DNA of 64,000 nt from Edaphochlamys debaryana. Lineage: Eukaryota > Chlorophyta > Chlorophyceae > Chlamydomonadales. Within the stretch, counting starts at the first letter, position 1. Each line of letters starts with the position of its first letter. The stretch is taken from the NCBI GenBank assembly GCA_016858145.1, contig JAEHOE010000169.1, forward strand, positions 62,001 through 126,000. The letters run 5' to 3'. Under the pieces are notes generated by a model. The model saw only the letters and a program-made list of their open reading frames with translations, had not been told where the DNA came from and did no database searches. Of the stretch, positions 1-9,114 are shown piece after piece. The position numbers and the translations under genes were made by a program.

Positions 1-126
1 GGGAAAGGTTGCCCTGGCTGGAAAGCTCCATTCGTGGCAGCTCGCAAGCGCCCACCTGCCCTCGCCGCCTCCCTCCACTCCCTCGCTCGTAACCCCGCTC
101 CCCCGGCCCCTCCCCCACCTCCCCAG

Positions 127-3100
127 GTGGAGCGACGCACCCACGCCGACGCCAAGCCCACCTGGATCCAGACCTCCCGTGCGCTGAGCCGTGACACGCA
201 GCCCGCGTGCCCCCTGCTGGGCGTGCTGCGCTCCCCCGTGATCGAGGCGTACCGCAACAAGTCCGAGTTCACGTGCGGAATGGACGAGCAGGAGCGGCCC
301 TCCGTGGGCTTCCTGCGGGGCTCCTTCATTGTGAGTGGGCTCGCGATCGGGCCTGGTGGCCGGGGTTGTGTCCATGGGGGGCGGGGGCTTGGGAGGCGGG
401 GGCGCGGAGGGGTCGGGGAGAGGGAGGCTGGGGAGGGGCGTGAGCGCTGTGGGGCGTGCTGGAGCAGGCGCCGAGGGATGACAAAACAGATGACGAGTCC
501 GAGCCGGCAGTAATTCGCCGATACGCTGACGACATCGAGGCATTTGTCTGACGGCCGCTAAGCTGTTGATTCACAGTAGAGGGTCGGGCGGAAGTGCTCT
601 GGCGGAGGCGTGCGTGGGTGGGTCCTTAGGGAGAGGTCATGCATGCACAGAGCACCGCCGAAAGATGACAAAACAGATGACGAGTCCGAGCCGGCAGTAA
701 TTCGCCGACACACTGACGACATCGAGGCATTTGTCTGACGGCCGCTAAGCTGTTGATTCACAGTAGAGGGTCGGGCGGAAGTGCTCTGGCGGAGGCGTGC
801 GTGGGTGGGTCCTTAGGGAGAGGTCATGCATGCACAGAGCACCGCCGAAAGATGACAAAACAGATGACGAGTCCGAGCCGGCAGTAATTCGCCGACACAC
901 TGACGACATCGAGGCATTTGTCTGACGGCCGCTAAGCTCCTGATTCATAGTAGAGGGTCGGGCGAAGTGCTCTGGCGGAGGCGTGCGTGGGTGGGTCCTC
1001 AAGGAGAGGTCATGCATGCACAGAGCACCGCCGAAAGATGACAAAACAGATGACGAGTCCGAGCCGGCAGTAATTCGCCGATACGCTGACGACATCGAGG
1101 CATTTGTCTGACGGCAAGCGCCCCTCTGCACTTCCTTACGAACCGCCAATCCACCCACCCACCCACCCTGACGTCAGCGCTCGACATCAATCATCCTACC
1201 TACTAACCAACCGCCCACCGCTCCCGCCAAACCGCCAACCGCAGGACGGCATCACGTGCGTGGGCTCGCCCAACGTGACGCGGCACACCTCCAAGGCAGC
1301 CATCGCAATGGCGGACGCCGCCAGCGACTTCCTGCGCCAGGGGGCGCAGTTCCCGGTGTGGGACAAGCGGTACGGCAGCGGCTTTTGGCGGCTGGTCGTG
1401 GGTGAGTGGGTGCAGCCGTGAAGGGGGGTGGTGGGGCTGCGGAGGCGGGCTTGGGGGTGTGAGCGTGGCGTGGCGTGGCATGTTGATGGTGGTTGGTGCG
1501 TTGGGGACGAATGGAAGGGCGGGCGAGCGGAGGTGCTCGGGGCGAATGGCTACTGCAAGGGCAGCTTCTCGTCCCCACCCGCGCACCACTCAAATCCTGC
1601 GTGGCACCGTCCCTCTCCCCCGGTTCTGCAGTGCGCGAGGGCCGGCGGCGCTCGTTCCTGCCGCTGCCCCTCGCCGCCTCCGCCCTGGCCGCGGACGAGG
1701 CGGGGGCGCGGGCGGGGCAGCAGGTGCTGGCGGACCCCACCTTCCCCGCGCTAGACCCCTGGAGGTGTGTGGGGCGGGGCCGGGGCCAGGGCTTCCAAGC
1801 GGCGTGCGCCGCACGGTGCCAGCTTACATACACCCTCCTGCGCCCTCCTTTCCTCTCCCTCCGCCCTGCATACCCTCCCCACCACCTCGCTGCCCCGGAG
1901 CCTCCCGCCCACCCCCCGCCCGCTTCCGCTGCTCCCCTCTCCGCCCCTCCCTCCGCGCCTCAGGTACCTGGTCACGTCCCCCTCCTCCGCCTCGGGGGCC
2001 TACACCGAGGAGCAGTGGGCCGAGGCGCTGCCCGACGGGGCCTCCTCGGAGACCCGCTCCCGGGAGGAGGGCGTGGCGCGGGGCATGGCGCTGGAGGAGG
2101 TGTGCGAGGCGGAGCCGGCCATGCCCCCGCCGGATGAGCTGCTGGTGATGCTGCAGGTGGGGGCTGGGGAGGGGGGTGGGAGGAAGGGGAAAGGGGAAAG
2201 GGGGGAGGGGAGGAAGGGCTAAGGGGGGAGGGGAGGAGGAGGGAACGGGGCAGGGAGCCGGGCAAAGAGGGTTGGGAGCGTCCGTAGCTTGGAGAAGTCC
2301 AGGTGGACTGGGGATGGAGGAGGATCAGGCAGCCGGCAGGGCATTGGCAGGCGGGATTGTGGCAGTGGAAGCTACTGGGGGAGGGGAGGGCTCAGGGTAG
2401 TCTATGCACGCACATGCTTGCCGAAAGATGACAAAACAGATGACGAGTCCGAGCCGGCATTAATTCGCCGATACACTGACGACATCGAGGCATTTGTCTG
2501 ACGGCCGCTGAAATCTGGAATGACAGTAGAAGCTCGGGTGCTTGGTTCTGCAGTGTGCAGGGAAGCTGCATGTGGTGGCGGTCGCATGCTTGACTAGGTC
2601 ATGTGGGGTCAGTTCACCCACGCACAGCAACGCCGAGGGATGACAAAACAGATGACGAGTCCGAGCCGGCAGTAATTCGCCGATACGCTGACGACATCGA
2701 GGCATTTGTCTGACGGCCGCTAAGCTCTTGAATCACAGTAGAGGGTCGGGCGAAGTGCTCTGGCGGAGGCATGCGTTGGTGGGTCCTGAGGGAGAGGTCA
2801 TGCATGCACATCTCCGCCGAAAGATGACAAAACACATGACGAGTCCGAGCCGGCAGTAATTCGCCGATACGCTGACGACATCGAGGCATTTGTCTGACGG
2901 TACCTGGCCCGCACCACGCAGCGCGCACGCACGCCTCGCATAGGCCCCCACGCCTCCCCTCCCACCTCTACAGCCGGTCCCCGCGATGCCCTTCCCCACA
3001 CCTGCTCCTCCCCATGTCCCAACCGCATCCCAACCGCGCCCCTCCCCAGGTCAACCCCCAGTACTCCCGCGCTCTGGCCGAGCCCGAGCTGGCCCGGGCA

Positions 3101-5355
3101 GACCTACGCAACATGGCAGCCGCCCTGACAGCCGCCGCCACCGCTGCCGGCCTGCCGGCGCCGTCCTTTGCCGTACAGCACCACCACGGCGTCAGCAACG
3201 CGGCGCCGTACGACGCGCCCATCGTACACCTGGATGCTGCCGTACGCGAGGGCGACGCCATGGAGACGGGCGGCAGCGGGTCGGCCGGCGGCGAGGGGCC
3301 CGGATACATCCACGACTCGCTTTGCGAGCTGCGCTTCCGCATCTCGCCCACGGCCTTCTTCCAGGTAGGTTCGGGAAGTGAGCGATCCAGGCTTGGGTTG
3401 GATCACCAGGGGCGAGGTGGGATGCGAGGTATGGAGATAGGCGTTGAGCTCAAATCAACGTGTACTGAGGGGCGGCGTTGTCTGCGCGGGTGTGGTGAAG
3501 GGGCTGGGTAAGACGCACTGCACGTTATCGGGCCGAGAGATGACAAAACAGATGACGAGTCCGAGCCGGCAGTAATTCGCCGATACGCTGACGACATCGA
3601 GGCATTTGTCTGACGGCCGCTGAAATCTGGAATGACAGGAGAAGCTCGGGTGCTTGGTTCTGCAGTGTGCAGGGAAGCTGCATGTGGTGGCGGTCGCATG
3701 CTTGACTAGGTCATGTGGGGTCAGTTCACCCACGCACAGCAACGCCGAGGGATGACAAAACAGATGACGAGTCCGAGCCGGCAGTAATTCGCCGATACGC
3801 TGACGACATCGAGGCATTTGTCTGACGGCTTCGACCCCACTCCGCCCAGCACACGCGACGCTGCACAGCCTGCAAACCCATGCCTGCGCCCCTACCCCGA
3901 CCACGTAACAACCGCACGCCGCACTCTCACTTGCCCCAGCTCTTGCACTCCCACCTCACCGCCCTGCCCCACCCACACGGCCCCCACCCCCTGCCCCCCA
4001 GGTCAACTCCTCCGCCACGTGCGTGCTGTACAAGGTGGTGGGCGACTGGGCGGTGGGCTGCGGCTCCTCGTCTTCCGGCTCCCCGCCTTCCACGCTGCTG
4101 CTGGACGTGTGCTGCGGCACCGGCACCATCGGCCTCTCGCTGGCACACCGGGTGGGTCCTGGGTCGGCGCGGAGTGCGCTGCAAAGCGACGAAGCCTGTC
4201 TGGGGTTGCAGGATTGGGAGCTGGCTGCCGACAGATGCAGCCGGGTGAGGACAGCGCGAGATCACGGATGAGAAGGGCTTACAGCTCGAGCCATTCCAGC
4301 CAGATACTCCCTGACCTTCAACTCTCTCCCACCCCTTCCTCTCTCCTCTCTCCTCTCCCCCCCCCCTGTCAGGTCGCCAAGGTGGTGGGGGTGGACAGTG
4401 TGGAGTCGGCGGTGGAGGACGCACGCGCCAACGCCGCCCTCAACGGCATCACCAATGCAGGTGCGTGGCCAGGCCCTGCCTCGGAAGGCTTGAGCATGGC
4501 CCCGCCGTGCCGTGCCGCGCCGTTCTTGGAAGCGCTCTGCGCCGCATCACATCTGAGCAGGCCTCCAGTCCCTGACTTCGTAACCTACGTGCCCCTCCGC
4601 TCCCCTCCCAGAGTTCGTGGCGGGCAAGGCCGAGATGGCGCTCCCCTCCATCCTGGCGCAGCACGCGGAGAAGAAGGAGTACAGCGAGGTGGGCTGCGGC
4701 CGGGGGCATGGGGGCCTCGCCACGTTTGGGAGGGACGGAAGCGGGGCAGGTCACGGCACCTGACAGGGCTCCACACCTGGTGCCTTTCGCCACCACCCGC
4801 CTGCCACCTCTTGACGGTACGCCCATGGCCCAGCCGTCCTCTTGCTCGTGCGCCTGACCCCAACTTACCTTCCTCCCTCGCCCCTCCGTCCCTCCCCTCC
4901 CCCTCCCCCTCTGCCCCCCCCCCCCAGGTGGTGGCCATCGTGGACCCCCCCCGCGCGGGGCTGCACAAGTCGGTGCTGGCGGCGCTGCGCGGCTGCGGCC
5001 GCATCCGCCGCCTGGTCTACGTGGCCTGCAACCCCGAGTCCCTGGCGCAGAACGTGGGGGCGCTGTGCGCGCCCAACCCTGGTAGGGGAGAGGGCGGGGA
5101 AAGGGAGGGGTTCAGGGGTGGGAAGCTGGGGACAACGGGTCATGGCAACCGCTACCCATACCCTGACGCTATCCTGGCTTCCGCTCACCCTGCCGCCTCC
5201 CGCGCTCTACCCTGCCTCGCCTCCCAGAGCGGCGCGGCGGCTACGGTGGCCACGCCAAGGTGCCCCCGCCGCCCTTCCGCCCCGTCAAGGCGGTGGCGAT
5301 GGACCTGTTCCCGCACACGCACCACGTGGAGTCCGTCATGCTGCTGGAGCGGTGA
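127..5355 (+). CDS. TRMT2A: tRNA (uracil-5-)-methyltransferase, TRMT2/TrmA type (5' partial)
   Basis: SAM-dependent enzyme expected to make m5U54 in the T-loop of tRNA. Ten exons are supported: 127-330, 1245-1401, 1632-1764, 1964-2156, 3050-3364, 4002-4151, 4373-4460, 4612-4688, 4928-5081 and 5228-5355, all GT-AG and in frame, giving 532 residues; the start lies upstream of the window. Family marks in order are YRNKSEFTCG in the first exon, FRISPTAFFQ at the end of the fifth, the SAM-binding motif LDVCCGTGTIGLSLA in the sixth, and in the ninth IVDPPRAGL followed by YVACNPESLAQN, whose Cys is the catalytic nucleophile of the family. The C-terminus MDLFPHTHHVE is typical of eukaryotic TRMT2A. 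Three introns carry an 84-bp repeat family. A TGTAA signal follows about 75 bases after the stop. Identity is secure; compartment (nucleus, cytosol or organelle) is not visible because the N-terminus is missing. Confidence 0.93.
471..1114. repeat. Intronic array of four 84-bp repeats
   Basis: Copies at 471-554, 658-741, 845-928 and 1031-1114. Each begins CCG, has GATGACAAAACAGATGACG near its left end and ends GGCATTTGTCTGACGG. The copies differ by only a few bases. The spacers are 103, 103 and 102 bp and nearly identical to one another. The array starts and ends with a repeat unit and lies wholly inside the intron 331-1244 of the methyltransferase gene. The ends are weakly inverted (CCG..GACAAA against TTTGTC..CGG). 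Confidence 0.95.
2421..2900. repeat. Intronic array of three 84-bp repeats
   Basis: Copies at 2421-2504, 2633-2716 and 2817-2900 of the same family as at 471-1114, inside the intron 2157-3049. The first spacer is 128 bp and of a second type; the second is about 100 bp and matches the spacer of the first array. The two spacer types look distantly related, both opening CCGCT and sharing AGGTCATG. Confidence 0.95.
3533..3828. repeat. Intronic array of two 84-bp repeats
   Basis: Copies at 3533-3616 and 3745-3828, inside the intron 3365-4001. The single 128-bp spacer is almost identical to the 128-bp spacer at 2505-2632, so whole repeat-spacer-repeat blocks have been copied between introns of one gene. 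No copy was seen elsewhere in the window. Confidence 0.95.
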
Positions 5356-5428
5356 GGGGTGTGCGGTTGGTTTGGGGGCAGGCGCGGATGGGCGGCGAGG
5401 AAGGAGCAGACAGGGACCCGCCGTTGGA

Positions 5429-5433
5429 TGTAA
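5429..5433 (+). other. Polyadenylation signal TGTAA
   Basis: TGTAA, the usual polyadenylation signal of chlorophycean algae, lies about 75 bases after the methyltransferase stop codon. Confidence 0.6.
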
Positions 5434-5542
5434 GCGGTAGGGTGATGTAGCGTAGGTGAGGCGGGCTAGGGCGTGCCGGTATGGCGAAGGGGCAGGCGGA
5501 CGGGGGTGGAGAGCGGCGTCTGGCTGGCTGTTTGGATTGTGC

Positions 5543-5644
5543 TGGAAGTTGCACGAGGTTGGAAACGGGGCGTGGAGGTGGGCAGGCAGGGCTTGGAAGT
5601 TGCACGAGGTTGGAAACGGGGCGTCGAGGTGGGTAGGCTGGGCT
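5543..5644. repeat. Two tandem copies of a 51-bp unit
   Basis: Units 5543-5593 and 5594-5644, both starting TGGAAGTTGCACGAGG, differ at a few positions. They lie in the 3' flank of the methyltransferase gene, downstream of its probable poly(A) signal. Confidence 0.85.
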
Positions 5645-5729
5645 TGGTCAGGCGGCGGGGGAGGAAGGGCGGGGCGAATGTCAGCACACTCAGCATGCTG
5701 CGTGTGGCAGTCTGTAACGAGATCAGGAA

Positions 5730-6126
5730 CAGGGTTGCCGGATACGGATACGTATTAATACGGATACGGCCTCTCGCTGCCGTATTAATACGGCATGCGG
5801 CGTGGGGGTACCGGCCGGGCAGCGGGGGGCCGGCGGAGGGCGGGGGGTAACGTGGGGTGCTGGGGTGCGTCGGTTGGCAGCTCAGCCGTCCGTTCCGCCG
5901 TAGCCGATGCCCTACGCATTCCCTACGCATTCCCTGCGCTTCTACGTGAACGCGGAGCGCATTCGCTCGTGCACAAGGCGGCAGTATGGGCTGCCGTACG
6001 CTGCCGTATTAATACGGCTAGGCGCCGCCGTATTGAAGCCGTATCAAGCCGTATTAGCGAAGAGGGGGCCGTATTGCGTATTAATACGCGTATTGGCACC
6101 GGGGGCTGCCGTATTGTGCAACCCTG
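5730..6126. mobile_element. Non-autonomous hAT-type element (MITE) with 8-bp TSD
   Basis: A 397-bp element with terminal inverted repeats: the left end reads CAGGGTTGCCGGATACGG and the right end, on the other strand, CAGGGTTGCACAATACGG. It is flanked by a perfect 8-bp direct repeat ATCAGGAA at 5722-5729 and 6127-6134. CAGGG termini with an 8-bp target duplication are the hallmark of hAT transposons. The interior has no plausible transposase ORF and holds four copies of the palindrome CGTATTAATACG (5751, 5781, 6005, 6077) plus degenerate CCGTATT motifs, probably subterminal repeats for transposase binding. The perfect duplication suggests a fairly recent insertion. Confidence 0.9.
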
Positions 6127-6537
6127 ATCAGGAATGCGTTCCTGCCCGACAGCCCTGCCTGCCAGAGGACCCCAACGGCCAGCTTTAGCTGGAGCACATG
6201 CATCAGGGCACATCAGACGGTCAGAGCATGGTATGGACTATGGCGGCGTCGACGGCTGCATGTCAACAATTACATGGTGGTTGCTTAAGTACAGCAGGGG
6301 TTGTCCAGGGAAGCAGGCGTGGCTGCAGTGCCTCGCAAAGGCGGTCGCTCGTGGGCGCATGGCGGGCAGGCTTAGGCCCACGGCGTGTACAGTGGTGGTC
6401 GTGAGCTGGCCTGGTGACGCGACCGGTGTGGAAGGCTGCGACTCTTCTCCCCACGGGCTGTGTCCGCGCCGTGTCCGCGCCACACAGTTGGCCGGCGCGT
6501 AGGCGGTGGCTTGAGCGCACATGGGCAAAATATATAC

Positions 6538-6617
6538 GCGGTCGACAGGATTCGAACCTATGCGGGAGATCCCATCTGATTTCGAGTCAGACCCCTTAAC
6601 CACTCGGGCACGACCGC
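6538..6617 (-). tRNA. trnS-CGA: tRNA-Ser (anticodon CGA)
   Basis: Reading the minus strand from 6617 to 6538, the acceptor arms GCGGTCG and CGACCGC pair over seven bases. The D-arm region, an anticodon loop CTCGAAA (anticodon CGA, codon UCG), a variable arm with a GGGA/TCCC stem and a T-arm with TTCGAAT follow in order. The extended variable arm is expected for serine. No intron is present and CCA is not encoded, as in eukaryotes. A short T-run (AAAA on the plus strand at 6527-6530) just past the 3' end fits a Pol III terminator. Confidence 0.95.
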
Positions 6618-7882
6618 CATCATTCTTACTCCTGCCGGAACAGAGCCGTACAGCACTGTACGGCAAAGGGGATGCGCAGATGAGCATTCGTTCGCATAGT
6701 ATCGTTCAAATCACCCGGCCAACGTCTCGCTTCGCCGAGGCCGTCTACCCCGCCAGCCCGCCGGCTGTTGCTGTGCTCCTTTCCTTCCCCCTCTCCTGCC
6801 CTTTCCCCCCGGGCCCCAGGGTCAGCCGCCAGCTGCCGCTGCAGCCGCCGCCGTTGCCTCAGAAGGGGTGCCCGGCAGCCTCCCTCCCCCGCCCGTGTCC
6901 CTCAGCCTGCCGCCGGTCTTGCGCGTCCCGCCCGGACGCTCCCCCCCCCCCCCGCTCGTCACGCCCAGGACCCGTGGCCCCGTCGCCCACGTACCTCGAG
7001 ACCCGTGCGCTGCTCGCCTCCTCCCTCCAGACCACACGTCGGTGGCTGCCTCCGCCGCCCCAGCGGTGGTGGCATGCTCTGGACGCCTGTGTCTGTGGGT
7101 AGGAGGGCAGTGGGGGCCGTGGGAAAGGAGCTAGGCTGCTCAGCGGGGCCGTGTCTGCGGTGTCTACTCCCCGCCAAAGCCCCGCACTGGCTTTGAGGGT
7201 CTTCTCCAACCCCGTCCTCTCCTCACCGCTGCATCGTCACCTGCAGCTGGGGACGGGCACACTGCGACATGTGCGTGACGGTAGGCGTGCCCACGTCCGC
7301 CTGAGTCCGGCCACGTCGAGCCCGGCCCCTCCACCCGTGAGCGCTGGTGGCGCTGGTGGCCCGTAAGCGCGGCCAGGAGTAGCACCGAGCGACCGCCCTT
7401 TCTGCCACAATCGTTTCGCAACCTTACAAGTGCTGTGAGCGGTTTCGGAGGTCGCTTGGCGGAGGAAAGCGTTGTTGCTTCGCGACCCGTTCAAAGCGGT
7501 GTTGCTGTCTCGACCTGCGCTGGGTCAAGCTCGTGCAAGTATACGCTAGCTGTGTAGGCAACTGAGTATGAGAAGGGAAGCGAATGCTCTACGCGAGACG
7601 TCTCGCCCGATTCCGGACGGGGGCCGGGGCGATGCCGTCGCTACCCCTCCGGCCATTCAGCGGTCGGGACGAGTCGGGACGCCGGCCACGTCAGCCCGAC
7701 AGCGTCGGCCCAACCGCTTGCCAGGCCCCCCAGGCTTAGCACAGGTACTATACACGCGTGGCTGTTCACCCATAACTGACTCTTCACGCATACTTTAATG
7801 CCTCTCCCTGACTACATATCCTCGACACGCCCCCTGCCCTCTGCCCGCAGCCCCGCACTCTCGCTGGGGGGTACCAGGAACG
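6618..7882. other. Region without a confident gene
   Basis: No gene can be supported. A Pro/Ala-rich open stretch on the plus strand around 6820-7100 and a short Cys-containing stretch ending at a GTAGGC donor-like site near 7280 could be exons of a low-complexity protein, but the phases of the visible splice sites do not join. Confidence 0.3.
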
Positions 7883-7938
7883 CACTGTCGCACTGACGCA
7901 CTGACACACTGTCGCACTGACACACTGTCGCACTGTCG
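7883..7938. repeat. Seven tandem copies of an 8-bp unit
   Basis: Seven consecutive units of CACTGWCR (CACTGTCG, CACTGACG or CACTGACA). The array ends 16 bases before the donor side of the neighbouring minus-strand exon. Confidence 0.95.
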
Positions 7939-7954
7939 CGGATCATGGGCCTAC

Positions 7955-8253
7955 CGTGAGCCAGCGCTTGAGGCCGCGCCAGTCCCAGTCGTCGGAGCCG
8001 GACGGCAGGCCACGGATGGTGAGCTCCGTGGAGCAGCTCTCGGGGTGCGCCCTGCGCAGCTCGCCGACAGCTTTGGCTGCCACGGCGACGGACGCATTAG
8101 CGGCCGCGACCATCTCCGAAAGGCTCTGCCCCGACTTGAGCAGAGACTGCACAAACGAGAGGTCCTTGCGCAAGCGAGCGGCGGCGTCCACGGCGGCCGG
8201 GGTGGCCACAGGCGGTGGGGGTGGCAGCGGGATTGGGATCCACGCAAGGTGAC
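7955..8253 (-). CDS. Orphan exon of an unknown protein
   Basis: An open stretch bounded by a 3' splice site (CAG at 8256-8254) and a GTAGGC donor (7954 downward). The translation is non-repetitive and helix-prone, with ARLRKDLSFVQSLLKSGQ followed by ELTIRGLPSGSDDWDWRGL, more gene-like than its surroundings. I do not recognise a family. It could belong to a gene whose other exons I cannot place, or be a remnant of a retroelement ORF1. Confidence 0.3.
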
Positions 8254-9035
8254 CTGATGTGTACTGCTTTGTGAGCACAGAAAGAGAAAGGCCCTCCTGA
8301 AGGCGTGAGCAAGGAGGCTGTGCAGCGCATGTGCATTACAGTCGACCATCCTGTGCCGTCCTCGGCTGTCGGCACCGGCCCATGCATTTACGCCTGCTGG
8401 CGACGAGTCTCAGCCGTCGGCCCCAGCCCCCAGGCGCCCCAGACATAGCCACTCCTGCGGTACTGGGGCTCATGTCGCCTACAGCGCCCTAGCTTCCTGC
8501 ATGCGCGTGACTGGAAGCCCGCAGTATCTCTTGACACGCGCCACCTCAGAACGATATTTCCACACGGTGATGCACCTGCACCCCAGGACGAAGGCAGGGG
8601 CCGACCCAACGTGCATCCTCCACCACCCTGCACTTCAGAGGTCCGGCGCATGCCCTCCCTGCTTATACCACACCACGTGACTCCCGCCCCAGGCCACCCT
8701 TTCGGCCGCCCGCCGTCCCACCCGCCACGCCACTATACACATCGAGGCGTCTCGCCATGCGGCGAGAACGCAATCGACCTCTACCACCCATACCAATACC
8801 GGTACCATCCCATAACGTACGCTCCGCCTCCTTGCGGCAGGCAGCTCGCGCGAGCATGCGTGCAATCACCCCCTTCCCTCGCAGTCTGCCCACTGGAAAC
8901 CCCTGCCACAGGCCCAGAACCCGACAGCCTGGCATCCGTCGCGCACCTGCGCTGATAATAACGCTCTCCCAGCCTTCCCCCCCGCCAACGGCCTAGTATC
9001 TTCCCGGGGCCTCCCCTCAAGCATCCACCCCTGCC
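8254..9035. other. Region without a confident gene
   Basis: No exon with convincing splice phase was found on either strand. The 3' flank of the next minus-strand gene begins near 9036. Confidence 0.3.
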
Positions 9036-9040
9036 TTACA
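9036..9040 (-). other. Polyadenylation signal TGTAA (minus strand)
   Basis: TTACA on the plus strand, that is TGTAA on the minus strand, 75 bases after the stop of the 9115-13436 gene. It sits in three tandem copies of a 14-bp CCCCTGCCTTA-type unit (about 9029-9070); the other two copies read TTAGA and lack the signal. Confidence 0.6.
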
Positions 9041-9114
9041 CCCCTGCCTTAGACCCCTGCCTTAGACCCCCGCCCTCCGGCACGCCCCCCTCCCTTTCCC
9101 CTGCCTCCCGGCCC

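Noticed and set aside
471..1114. Repeat-spacer pattern resembling a CRISPR array
   Set aside because: Repeats are 84 bp, spacers are near-identical to one another, the array lies within introns of a nuclear eukaryotic gene, and no cas genes are present.
3818..5440. Single 540-codon open frame over the end of the methyltransferase gene
   Set aside because: It runs through several introns in a GC-rich region where stops are rare; the spliced model carries the conserved motifs in another frame set.
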